NCBI RefSeq assembly: GCF_031755915.1
Contig: NC_083390.1
Coordinates: 26,609,001-26,673,000 of the forward strand
Direction of reading: 5' to 3'
Length of the DNA: 64,000 bases
DNA from: Ziziphus jujuba
Lineage: Eukaryota > Streptophyta > Magnoliopsida > Rosales > Rhamnaceae
Below the pieces are notes generated by a model. That model ran no database searches. It worked only from the letters and a program-made list of their open reading frames with translations, and had not been told where the DNA came from. Positions 33,882-44,250 of the stretch are shown one piece after another. The translations under genes and the position numbers were made by a program. How positions within the stretch are numbered: position 1 is the stretch's first letter; each line of letters starts with the position of its first letter.

Positions 33882-34823
33882 GCATCCAAGTGGTAGAAGC
33901 CGATACGGATCCGGGTAGCAGTTTTGGTGCAAATATGGACAACGGGCAGCATGAAATGGTTCCAACTCTTTATGGATTCAATACATATGTATAAGGGGAT
34001 ATGGAATCAATTCAAGCCAGCTTCAAAGGCATTCAAAAAGGGGTTGTACAGACAGCCTCAAATTTGGCCTGTTTTTACTGTATTTTGTGCTGGCTTTACT
34101 GTATTTTGTTGAGTTGGCTTTTTCTCTTCCAAGCATGGGCAATGTTTGAGACTTCATATTCAGCTTATTTGGCATCCTAAAAAGCATATTGAAGTTGATT
34201 TGGAGCTCAAATGGGTCAAAGAATGGTCAAAGTCAACTTAGTCAAAAAGCTAGTATTTTAGTTTCCTAATTTGATTCTACTTTTTGTTTTAGGAAATTAC
34301 CATTACTTTTTGGTTTTTTATTTATTTATTTTTGAGAACAATAAGTTTAGAAAAGTTATTATTTTATTATTTTCATTGTAAATTAATTAATTCCTAATTC
34401 AAAATAAAGGAATTAATTAATCCAAATTAGATTAGGAAAGGAGTGAGAATTTCGGCCACCATAGGAAACTACTTTGTATGGCCGATTTTCCCTTTGTTTT
34501 TAGGGTTTATTTTATGGCTTTGTAGCCTATTTAAAGGCTTATTTTTCAATACGAATACAACTTTGATTTGATTAAGAAAATACTTGTGAGATTAATTATC
34601 TCTTTGTTCTTTGAGAACACCTAAAACACCATTAGAGAATTGGTTGTTTTAGTTTGACTTATCAATAGGTTTTCCATCCCCTATTGTGGCGTCTACATTA
34701 TACCAAGGTTTCTAACCACAGGTTGGTTAGGGGTTGAGGTCCATTCTGTTAGAACTTGAACTTAATTGAGATCCGGGCTAATATAATATGGGTTTAGGAG
34801 CAGGTCGTCCTAGGTTCGTATCA
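33695..34823 (+). repeat. 3' LTR of Gypsy element 4
   Basis: Begins TGATGTGATTCCGCTCGAG and ends GGTTCGTATCA, followed by CCCCG. It has a single copy of the segment that is doubled in the 5' LTR. Confidence 0.95.
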
Positions 34824-34945
34824 CCCCGCTACAATATGGACATTCCAGAAAATACAACCTTGCTATTTAAAACACACTTTAATATAAATATACCAACTCC
34901 ACAACTTCCACAACTTCCACAAATACAATTCAACAATTTGCAACA
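34824..34945. repeat. Innermost left arm of the palindrome
   Basis: CCCCGCTACAATATGGACAT continues the arm interrupted by element 4. It matches 35,508-35,625 reversed (landmarks TATAAATATACCAACTCCAC and ACAACTTCCACAAATACAAT). It contains a small extra ACAACTTCC repeat. Confidence 0.88.
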
Positions 34946-35507
34946 GTTTAGATATCACATCACACACACACACCTTAAATCCATACTATCATCTGAATAT
35001 TTGTAAAAAGTAAAGAATTAGATTAATCCAAATAGAAATATTGAACAATAGAATTGGGAGAAAAAAGAAGACAAAAAAGGGTAGAATACTTTACAAGGCA
35101 CGGGAACGCAGGACGCGTTATGGAAGGGATAAAAAACAACCAACCATCAACAAAAACCTAGGTGGATAGGTTTTGAAACAAGAAAAATGTGAGATGATAA
35201 ACATCTTAGTGAGTGGTGAATAACATTAATAGTAATAATAATAACAATAGAAAAAGATTACTTGTAAAGAGATGTGAAGGAGACATCCCAATTAATAATA
35301 ATAATAATAATAATAGTAATAATAATCCATATATATAAATAACAAATTAAAATTCAACCTTTCAATTTATTTTTCATGGAAAAACTCACACAAACACTTG
35401 ATTTGAATTCCCCATTATAAAACTATCTTCACAAAACCCGAAATATGATTTTCCATACGAAATCGATGTGTAAAGGGATAAAATTAATTTTATAAAAATT
35501 CTTCATA
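34946..35507. other. Unique spacer at the centre of the inverted repeat
   Basis: About 560 bases without a mirror partner. It contains an ACACACACAC stretch (34,964-34,973), one GC-richer patch (about 35,098-35,120, GGCACGGGAACGCAGGACGC) and AAT trinucleotide runs at 35,296-35,325. No open frame of interest is seen. This would be the loop if the palindrome folded, and it holds the junction or ancestral sequence from which the duplication grew. Confidence 0.7.
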
Positions 35508-35978
35508 AAAACCAAATTGTGGAATTGTATTTGTGGAAGTTGTGGAGTTGGTATATTTATATTGAAGTGTTTTTTAAATAGCATGGTTTTATTTTTGGGC
35601 ATGTTCGTATTGTAGCGGGGATTCTGCTAGCATGTTCTATTGAATCTCCAGTAGAACTTTCCCTAGATATGGCCACTTAGGAGCTCTAAAAGGTTTCTTG
35701 GCTGGGTCTTGACATTGATAATATTAAGTAATCTCTATGATGTACAGGGCATGCCACCTTCAAACTAAATACTAAATTGAAGGAAAATAAAATGAATAAT
35801 AAAATAATCAGGCAATTGTGTGACGACCAATGTGATCGGGTATGGGGCACTGGTAGGCTACCTAGTATATAATCCCACATCACCTAGGTGTGGAACAGGG
35901 AATGGTTCAAATGTAAGTATGATCACTATCAAAATGTTGAGACCTTTTGAAAGCTGTTGGCTTCAAGATACAAAAAAT

Positions 35979-36033
35979 CTCTGAAGTTAAGCAAGCTCAA
36001 GCGGGAGTAGTTCAAGGATGGGTGACCTCTTGG
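35979..36033 (+). other. 5S rRNA-derived segment in Cassandra LTR 1
   Basis: CTGAAGTTAAGCAAGCTCAA, GCGGGAGTAG and GGATGGGTGACCTCTTGG follow the plant 5S internal promoter region. Box C is intact or nearly so. Confidence 0.87.
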
Positions 36034-36380
36034 AAAGCTCTGAACAAAAAATTTCATACCAAACGCGATGGCTAAATTGCTAACAATATTGGCAGAGAGT
36101 GATAGGTCCGTCAGTGAAGGCGGGGTGCTACAAATAGTATCGAAGCCTGTACCAGATCGAAAGTGTACCAATGAGTACTAATGGTATCAAAACTTGTACC
36201 CAAATCGAAAGTGTACCAATGAGGACGTTGGGCCCTAAGGGAGGTGGATTGTGATGATTAGTGTGGGTGGGTGCGGGGCATTGGTAGGCTATCTAGTATG
36301 GAATATAGGATGATTTAAATATAATAATAATCACTCTCAAAACACCGAATTTTCAAAGTTGTTGGCTTCAGAGTTCGAAA

Positions 36381-36436
36381 GAGCTCCGAAGTTAAGCTTG
36401 CTTATGCGAGAATAATCCAAGGACGGTGACCTCCTA
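36381..36436 (+). other. 5S rRNA-derived segment in Cassandra LTR 2
   Basis: GCTCCGAAGTTAAGCTTGCT, GCGAGAATAAT and ACGGTGACCTCCTAG. Two changes in the box C region compared with LTR 1. Confidence 0.85.
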
Positions 36437-38425
36437 GAAACTCTGAATAAAAAACCTTATGCCTACTGCGGTGGCTAATTGGGAACAGTATCAGTAGAGA
36501 GTGACAGATCCGCCTATGGAGACAAGGTGTTACAATTATATCAGAAGCAAACAACGAAAGAGAATTTTAAAATGGGTTATAATGACAAAATAGAAACACT
36601 AAAAAGAAGCTTGACTATGAAATAAATGGATCAAATGAAAAAATAAATAAACTAAAACTATGAACTTGAAGAACTAAAATTGAGAGAAATAAGCGATGAT
36701 ATTTGTGGAAATTTTTAGGTGTGTCAAAAATAAAGCTTGGACTCCTTTTGTATAGGCACCAACGTAAACTTCTAGATAACTAATAGGCTTGATAGATAAA
36801 TTCCATCTTGATAAAAATTCCCTAAATATTAATAAAATTGTATTTATCTAGAATTTTCATCCCTATTTTAAATTTTATATTTATTTAAAGATAAATTACA
36901 CGTTAATACTATTAAGAATTTTAGAATAAGAAGATGAAAGAAAGGAAAATGAAAAAACATTATTTTTTTGGTCTAATTTAAAGAAAAAAAAAAACTTCTT
37001 TAAAAAAATTATTTTTATTTTTTAAAATTTGGTCTTTTTTTTTCGTATTCTAATCTTTTTTTCTTTTTTTTCTTTTTCTTTTTTTGATGTTTATTTAAGG
37101 GTACCATAAAGAATTCTAGAATAAGAAGATGGAAAAGAGGAAAATGAGAAAACTTTATTTTTTTAGTCTAATTTAAAAAAAAATTTATTTTTATTTTTAA
37201 AAATTTGGTCTAATTTTTTTTTTCTTACCCTGGATTTTTTTTTTCTTACCCTGGTCTAATTTTCTTTCTTTTTTTTTCTTGTTTGGGCATACAAAATATT
37301 TTTAATTTTTGCTCTAGTAAAATTATTTTTTATTAGACCAAAAATTTAATTTAATTTTTATTTTTATTTTGGTCTAATTTTAGGATCAAAAATATTTTAA
37401 TTTAATTAAGGACACAAATTTTCAAATAGAAAAGCCATAAATATAAATGAAAAAATAACAAATGTAATTTTTTCAAAATTTTAAATTATTTTTTATTTCT
37501 GAAAAATAATTATGACATAGCATGATGTCAAACTAATATCATCACCATTAATTTTAACACCACCATTATAAAGTGAATCAATTTGTAATGGTTTTGAAAA
37601 TTCAAAGTTTAAATTACCCTAATCAAAAGTTCAAAATTGAAATTACACCACTCTTAAACTTTAGAATACGAAAATACATTCTACCCATACCCAATATACA
37701 TCTATATATTGGTCATATTGAGGCAAGAAATCAAGCGATAACTTCTGTGGTTATGTGCAAGTGAGAATCAAGCGATCAATCTCTACTCATGGGAGAGAGA
37801 ATTTTTACATTCCTTTTGCATATTCTACATTAATTAGTCCTACTACTCTATTTTATCTTTTGTAAGCTCTACAAATAGAGCCTGTTAGTGTTTGTATGAG
37901 CATTGATCAAGGACTCTTTAAGTAGAAATGAAAATATTTTCATTTCTTATTCTCTTCCATTTTGTTTTCCTTTTCTAAAAGCTTCTTCAACTTTCTCTCA
38001 TAGTTGGAAAAATACGGAATGGCAAAAAAACATAAATAGTACGTACATGTATAAATCATTTAATTTATTTTAAAATATGAAGAAAAATTTAGCAGAAGAA
38101 TATGTAAGTGGGAAGTTTATAAAATTTATATATACGTATAATATTTATTATAAATTAAAAAATACATTTACTATACATTAAAATTATTTATTTTTAATAT
38201 AAAATGATAAAAATATAACCATTAGATAATAATAGTTAATATATTAAAAAATAAAAAATACCAAATATGAAAAGGAATAAAAGACTAAAATAAAAATCTC
38301 TTTTATACACTTGTTTTTATGTTGTCGTAAAAGAGAAAAAATAATAATTGAAGCTATTTAGTTTTTAAACAATTAATGGTTTTTTTTTTTCATTTATGCA
38401 GTATGTTTTATACACATTTTAAATT

Positions 38426-39090
38426 GTAATGATTACAAACTTCAAAGATCCAAATGAAATAAATCCTAAATTTATGATGAATTAATTTGACAATCATTGG
38501 CTATATTGCATGCATACGTGACATACATAACAAGAATTAGTTCTTGCCAAAAAAAAAAAAAAAGAATTAGCTCCGAAAATATTTGAAGATAAAAGGATAA
38601 TATAATTTGATAAATATTTTGTTTGAAAAAAATAGCAAATTTATGAGAAAATTAACATAAAGTTGCAATATAATAACCTGTAACGGCATTATTCCACACC
38701 ATACATACATACATGTCAATTATGACTGCATCAGCTAGGTAGCCATCTCCAATAGGTATGTGAATTATTATCTATATGTGATATAAAGGTTGGAAAAGCT
38801 TTTATTCTATGTGGCATAAATATTTACTTAATAGTCATTCAGCCTAAAAATTATTCTTCAATTGTTTTTATCTAAATCTCAATTAATTGATGATATGTTT
38901 ATATATTTTTCTCCTTAAAAAAATAGTAATAATTAATAACAATTTATTTATCTATTTTGTCCTTTTGAAAAATATTCTGATAAAAAATGTTTTGATGAAT
39001 CACACTATCTAAAAAAAAACTCTTGCTAGTCTTTGTTATATGATGACATGGATATACGTTGACATGGCTTTAGGAGATGCACATCTAGCT
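38426..39090. other. Start of right-arm private insertion, AT-rich
   Basis: AT-rich sequence with no gene. Part of it (38,520-38,640) weakly resembles the arm segment at 21,730-21,830 (TTAGTTCTTGCC, AATATTTGAAG, AAAGGATAATATAATTTGAT). The end near 39,000-39,095 is probably the LTR belonging to the Copia fragment that follows on the minus strand. Confidence 0.45.
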
Positions 39091-39429
39091 TATCATCCCC
39101 CTCAAACTGGCAAGTGGAAGGTTATGAACTCCCAATTTGCTGTGAAAATAAACAAATTGAAAACAACTGAGGGGTTTTGTGAATAGATCTACAACTTGGT
39201 GAGTAGATGGTAAGTATTGTGTGTTTGTATCTCCAAATGTAACTTTCTCCCGAATAAAATGATAGTCTAGCTGGATGTGTTTTGTTCTATTATGAAAGAC
39301 TGGATTAATGGTGAGATAAAGAGCACTAGTGTTGTCACAGTATAGTTTGATTGGTTTAGCATAAGAGATTCCTATCTCTTGTAGCAAGTATGATATCCAA
39401 GCGAGTTCAGCTGCAGCAGAAGCCATTGC
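39085..39429 (-). pseudogene. Copia RNase H C-terminal fragment with polypurine tract
   Basis: Minus strand encodes ASAAAELAWISYLLQEIGI, LYCDNTSALYLTINPVFHNR, TKHIQLDYHFIREKV and DLFTKPLS, the C-terminal end of the Ty1/Copia RNase H. The polypurine tract TTTGAGGGGGA follows at about 39,096-39,106, and TGATAAGCTAG at 39,095 downward is the likely LTR start. The 5' part of the polyprotein is missing: sequence changes at about 39,430. A Copia element is also split across the arm ends (5,299-5,829 and 57,900-63,616), but whether this piece came from the same family is unknown. Confidence 0.85.
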
Positions 39430-41395
39430 ATCCTAGAGGTGCCTATACTAACAACCTACCATCCTACGACTAAGGAAAGGGTGACTAATGCTCACCTCAT
39501 GCTTACCTTGTAAAATAGCTATTTGCTATCTCTCACCTTAGCTCCAGTAGGATGGTTAAAATCACATAAATCTAATAATAATCATAAAACATTACTTCCA
39601 ACCAAACTGCCAAAACCCTCATAGGGTTATCTATGGAACTCTAGGATGGCATTAACTAAAAGAAACCCCATCAAAATTTTTACAGAAAATCCAGTAGCAT
39701 CTCTCTTGTAAATTAGACTCTCCTAAATGTTTCCTCCCTTCCTTGCTACAAATTTTCACAAATTTGTAGGACTTCAATAACAATAGCATAGGAATACAAA
39801 TATAAGTAATAAATAATAAACCAAAAATACCTTTACATGTGCCAGGATCCCTTATAGAACTTACTACCTAAACCCAAAGATGGCCTCATCTTTTTCCAAG
39901 TTTTCACTTACAACAATATCACATTTTTTTATAGCATTTCATGAATATACCAATCACATATATGTCAATAGAAATATAATAATAATAATAATAATAATGA
40001 GAGATAAAGAGAACTTGGATCCCAGATCCTAAAACGTATAGTCTACCGAAATATATACATATAAATTATATTGTTGGTAATTGATAAATTGTGAGACAAC
40101 TTGTAATAAACTAAATTACATTTAAGATGCATATATGGAAACAATACTTTAGATTGAACAATTGAGGTATTATGCTAACTCTGATAACATCATGACTAAC
40201 CATAATCTACGTAAATATTTATATACATTTTCTTTATATATATATAAATATGCACATAGTCCCTCGAAGAATTTGTATAAACTCATCTTATCTGGTATCT
40301 AAAATTGGAGTTTTTCTTGTATTTGGTATTCTAATGAAATTAGACCTTCAACTAATTTTCCATGACCATTAGAAGTTTATATGCATCACAAAATACAAAC
40401 TAATTTTGCATTCTAGGCCAAATTTTACTAGGTATTATCCTAAAGTTTCCCCATTTTGGTTTATACTCAATACTCAACCAAAATTTAAAAATTTTACACC
40501 AAATTGAAGCTAAAAGAATGGGTATTTCATTTGTGAATTTACCTAGCCCATAGATGGTTGGTGGTGAATGGATTCCTCGCTTAAAAGTCACCGCCAAAGT
40601 GGGTTTCACTCTACCCGTCATACATGCTTGATTCAAGCTAAAAGGAGGTTAGAATCATGTTCAAGAAGTTTGAAAATTGTGGAAGACAGTATCCCCTCGA
40701 CCTAGAAGTGATCTGAATCCAGCAATTGGATCAAGACATGGCTGTTGAAGTTGGATGTTGATTTCAGTGCATCGATGAGCCCAGCATGAGATTTGGTGGA
40801 GAGGTTAGGTTTCATGAAGGCAACAAGGTGGTGCAAGCAATGAGGTGGTAAATGTGGCCAACAGAGGGTTATTTCCTTGGTGAAAAAAATGGGTCTTATC
40901 TGACACCATTCTTTCTCCATTTCTTTTCACAAGCCAAACTGAGATTTAACTCGATCAGTAGGGAGTTGTTCAAACAACATGGGGTGTTATTTGAACAACA
41001 TTAGTTATAGCAAACCCAAATTTAACACCTGTCAGGGTGTAGTTTGGACAACCTGGCTGGTCAATTACTGAAATTTTGAAACATGGCATGGTTAGAAGAC
41101 ATTTTTAATTTATCTATTTGTCTTTTTTGAAGAAAAAGCTACCTATGGGACCAATACGGCTAAAAAAATCATGAAACTTTACAGACACATAACTTATTAT
41201 CCATGACTCCAAATAAAGCGTGTTGCTTGTCTATGAATGCTAAAACCCCTTCCATAATTCCTTACTAGAACCCTAGGGTGGTCTCGACTTGGGAAAACAC
41301 CATAAAAAATTCTACAGAAAGTTCAGCAGCATCTTCCCTGAGATATGAATTTTCCTAAAATTTTCTCTACACCTAAAATTTTCCTAAAATTTTCT
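39430..41395. other. Unassigned block with diverged direct repeats
   Basis: About 2 kb without convincing genes. The segments 39,600-39,745 and 41,215-41,360 resemble each other (TCTAGGATGG / CCTAGGGTGG, TTTTTACAGAAAATCCAGTAGCATCT / TTCTACAGAAAGTTCAGCAG in the same order). That could be remnants of an LTR pair about 1.6 kb apart. An AAT run lies at 39,977-39,997. Short open frames at 40,400-40,636 and 40,702-40,920 (minus) have no recognisable motif. At 41,345-41,392 CCTAAAATTTTCTCTACAC is tandemly doubled at the junction with Gypsy element 5. Confidence 0.45.
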
Positions 41396-41840
41396 CTACA
41401 CAAAAAAAATAGAGTCCTTACCCATCCTTAACCTAGGTAACCCCAATACAAAATCCATAGATAAATCTACCCAAGGGTAAGATGGAATAGGTAATGGCAT
41501 ATACAAACCGTATGGTTTTAGCTTAGATTTTGACTTTCTACACGTGATATACCTCTCACAAATCCTCTCTACATCTCTCCTCATGTTCGGCCAATAAAAG
41601 TATTATTGTAATATGGACAAAGTTTTTGCTACACCAAAGTGTTCCCTTAAACCCCCACCGTGACCTTCCTTAACAAGTAATTCCCTAATGCTACAACAAG
41701 GCACACAAAGTTGACTTTACTAAAACAAGTACCCATCAAATATATAGAATTTACTATAACCATGTTTAGCACAATTTCTATATATTTCACCAAAGTCAAT
41801 ATCATGCTCATAAATTTCCTTACTTGTTCAAAACCAAACA
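41396..41840 (-). pseudogene. Gypsy integrase N-terminal fragment
   Basis: Minus strand carries the end of the zinc-binding region ([18 protein letters not shown]; the last Cys of the HHCC set remains while one reads Tyr) and [20 protein letters not shown]. The first catalytic Asp is present, and the sequence stops before the second. A frame change lies at about 41,590-41,650. Confidence 0.85.
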
Positions 41841-42443
41841 ATTTAGCATCTAAGGTTGAAAATAAAACATACCTTCGAGATAAAGCATCGACCAACATGT
41901 TTTCATTAACTTTCTTGTAGCATATGACATAAGGAAAAGTCTCAATGAATTCAATCCACCTTCCATGCCATTGGTTAAGCTTCTTTTGGCCTTTAATATG
42001 CTTCAAAGATTCATGATATGTGTTAATCCCAAATTTCTTTGGCATCAAGTATTGTTGCCATGTCTCCAAAGCTCAAACTAAAGCAGACATATCTTTGTCC
42101 TAGGTTGGATAATTCAATGCTGCCCCATTCATCTTCTCACTAAAGTATGTTATAGGTGTTCCTTCCTGCATCAGCACCGCTCCAATACCTACACCTGAAG
42201 CATACATTCAATCTCAAAAGTCTTAGAAAAATTAGGTAAAACCAATAGAGGAGCATTAGTTAATTTTTCTTTCAACAAGTTAAAAGACTTTTCTTGTGCC
42301 TCTCCCCATTGGAATCCCACACTATTCTTGATTATTTCAATCAATGGTGCTACAATAATACTAAAGTACTTAACAAATCTCTTATAAAAACTAGCCAAAC
42401 CATGAAAACTTCTTATTGAGTAATAGTAATAGGTTTCGACCAA
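41841..42443 (-). pseudogene. Gypsy RNase H and RT thumb, broken
   Basis: Minus-strand stretches 42,189-42,443 ([36 protein letters not shown]) and 41,647-42,069 ([38 protein letters not shown]) flank about 120 bases with stops and a frame change. The RNase H active-site region is disrupted between them. Confidence 0.85.
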
Positions 42444-43295
42444 TCTTGGATTGCTTTGTCCTTGGATTGGCCAACCTTAATTCCTGCAGCACTCATAACA
42501 AATCTTAGAAACACAAGCTCATCTTGAGAAAAATCACACTTTTGAGAGTAGCAAACAATTCCCCTTTCCTAAGTACTTCTAGAACTAATCTAAGGTGTTC
42601 TACATGTTATCTAAATTCCTACTATATACAAGAATATCATTAAAAATAAACAACCATAAATCTTCCAATGAATTGGTGCATAACATGGTTCATTAATCTC
42701 ATGAAGGTATTAGGTGCATTAGTTAATCCAAAAGGCATTACTAACCACTTATACAAACCATGTTTTATCTTAAATGCAATCTTCCATTCATCTCCCACGT
42801 TCATTCTTATTTAATGATACCCATTCCTAAGGTCAATCTTCGAAAACATGCATGCACCATATAATTCATCAAGCATATCATCTAATCTAGGAATAGGATG
42901 CCTATACTTTATAGTTATGTTGTTAATGGCCCTACAATCTACACACATTCTTCAAGATCAATCTTTTTTAGGCATTAACAATCAAGATATAGTAGATTGA
43001 CTCATGCTTTCTCTAATGTAACCTTTGTTTAGCAATTCACTTACCTGGCATTGAAGCTTCTTTGTCTCATCAGGATTACTTTTGTATACAGGCCTATTAG
43101 GAATTGTGGCTTCAGGGATGAAATCTATTTGGTGTTCAATTCCTTGAATAGGTAGTAAACCACTAGGAATCTCCTCCAAAAAAATGTCATCAAACTCCTG
43201 CAAAAGAAAAGAAATAGAGCTCGGCAATGCAAGCTCTTCAGGGTTAGCTAGATGATTTAAAAATGCATCTTTATATATCATGACCAGCATAGGTT
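42444..43295 (-). pseudogene. Gypsy reverse transcriptase, heavily mutated
   Basis: Minus strand opens with 42,982-43,290 (ELALPSSISFLLQEFDDIF, IEHQIDFIPEATIPNRPVY, LLNKGYIRESMSQS). It then continues with RT traces such as [19 protein letters not shown] codons near 42,840 and [18 protein letters not shown] near 42,690, with many stops and frame changes. The catalytic YxDD region near 42,640 reads as a damaged version. Confidence 0.8.
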
Positions 43296-43473
43296 TCTTA
43301 TTTAAAAATTCCTTTTTAACCTCACCTTGACAAAGATAAAAGTTGATCTTTTTCTTCTCTTCCTTTTGCTTCTCACTCTCGGGTTTAGAAAGCTTACCTA
43401 AGTGATGCGGCTCGGCCTTGCCCTCTTATTTGCTTATTGAAGTTGTGGGTGGCATGATGGTTTTCTCTCTTTG

Positions 43474-44250
43474 CTATTCGGCCTCTCTTCTTTTTTGCGT
43501 TTGCACTTGATTTCTAAACACCTCCCTTGGTGTCAACAGCTTAAGCTTAAATTTCTTACTTTTAAATAGGAACACAATGGAATTTTCCAGATTATAGTAT
43601 ATGGTATTCTTGTCAAATTGCCACTGTCTTCCCAAGAAAATATGTCCTGCATGCATAGGTACAACATCACATAAAACCACATCCACATAGTTATCAATAC
43701 TAAAATTTATCTTGGCTTGTTTATTTACCATCTCTCCACTATCATTAAGCCATTGAAGTTTATATAGTTCTGGATGTTTGATTGTTGTTAACCCTAATTT
43801 CTCAACCACAACAGTGTGTAGAAAATATTTTCCCTTTGCACTTGCTCCTCATCCTTATACACGGTCAAGACTCTACATGCCAAAAAACTTAGCTCAACCC
43901 TTGAAGCCTTCTGATTCATGGGTTTGTCATGCTCTTTTTCTTTAGATTTTTCCTCATCATGCTCAATCTCAACTTCTGACTCCTCACTTTCTGATTCCAG
44001 CTTTCCATTATTCGTCAACACCACAATTCTTCTATTTGGACATTGGTTGGCAATATGTCCATAGCCCTGACATTTAAAACACACAATATCATGAGCTCTA
44101 GATGGTTTAGGATCATCCTTACCCTTTGGTTTTGGTGCTTGTACAGATTCAACCTGGTTGTGTGTCCTTGGCCAAATGGCATTTCTTTCCTCTTGCTTCG
44201 GCTTTGGTCTTGGCTCGAATGCGGGATTGCTTCTTCAACAAGTTAGACCA
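43474..44250 (-). pseudogene. Gypsy protease and gag zinc knuckle, broken
   Basis: 43,794-44,084 encodes CFKCQGYGHIANQCPNRRIV (intact CCHC pattern), an acidic linker and the LACRVLTVYKDEEQVQRENI segment. 43,474-43,809 continues with VEKLGLTTIKHPELYKLQWL, HAGHIFLGRQWQFDKNTIYY. The piece between, where the DSGS protease motif should lie, is missing or frame-shifted at about 43,800-43,815. The knuckle indicates that this copy kept the nucleocapsid that element 4 lost. Confidence 0.85.

Larger units (their letters stand above)
28940..34823 (+). mobile_element. Ty3/Gypsy element 4, both LTRs, lacks RT, RNase H and most of integrase
   Basis: A 5.9-kb element with LTRs of 1,191 bp (28,940-30,130) and 1,129 bp (33,695-34,823), priming site TGGTATCAAAGC at 30,133-30,144 and polypurine tract at 33,683-33,694. 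Flanks are CTCCG and CCCCG, a 5-bp duplication with one mismatch. The palindrome sequence on both sides joins perfectly when the element is removed, as the mirror at about 35,617-35,625 shows. Gag and protease remain open. Polymerase, RNase H and most of integrase are deleted, so it would need help from other copies. By eye the LTRs are about 95% identical, making it one of the younger insertions here. Confidence 0.96.
35819..36534 (+). mobile_element. Cassandra-type TRIM element, right arm
   Basis: Plus-strand mirror of 28,017-28,736. LTRs are at 35,819-36,132 and 36,250-36,534, with an internal region of 117 bp. Priming site TAGTATCGAAGCC lies just after the first LTR (matching initiator tRNA-Met less well than the left copy), and a purine tract CTAAGGGAGGTGGA precedes the second LTR. 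5S-derived segments lie at 35,979-36,033 (CTGAAGTTAAGC, then GGATGGGTGACCTC) and 36,381-36,436. It is present at the same place in both arms, so it predates the inverted duplication. Confidence 0.88.
35508..38425. repeat. Inner block of the giant inverted repeat, right arm
   Basis: Reverse match of 34,945 back to 24,510 on the left, without the hAT-like and Gypsy 4 insertions. It provides the empty sites for both. It includes a Cassandra element, several poly-pyrimidine/poly-purine low-complexity stretches (36,950-37,400) and no genes. Confidence 0.88.

Noticed and set aside
36950..37400. Long poly-pyrimidine and poly-A/T tracts that might suggest a SINE tail or processed pseudogene
   Set aside because: The same tracts occur at the mirrored left position (27,150-27,560) without a target duplication or SINE body. 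They look like simple low-complexity sequence.
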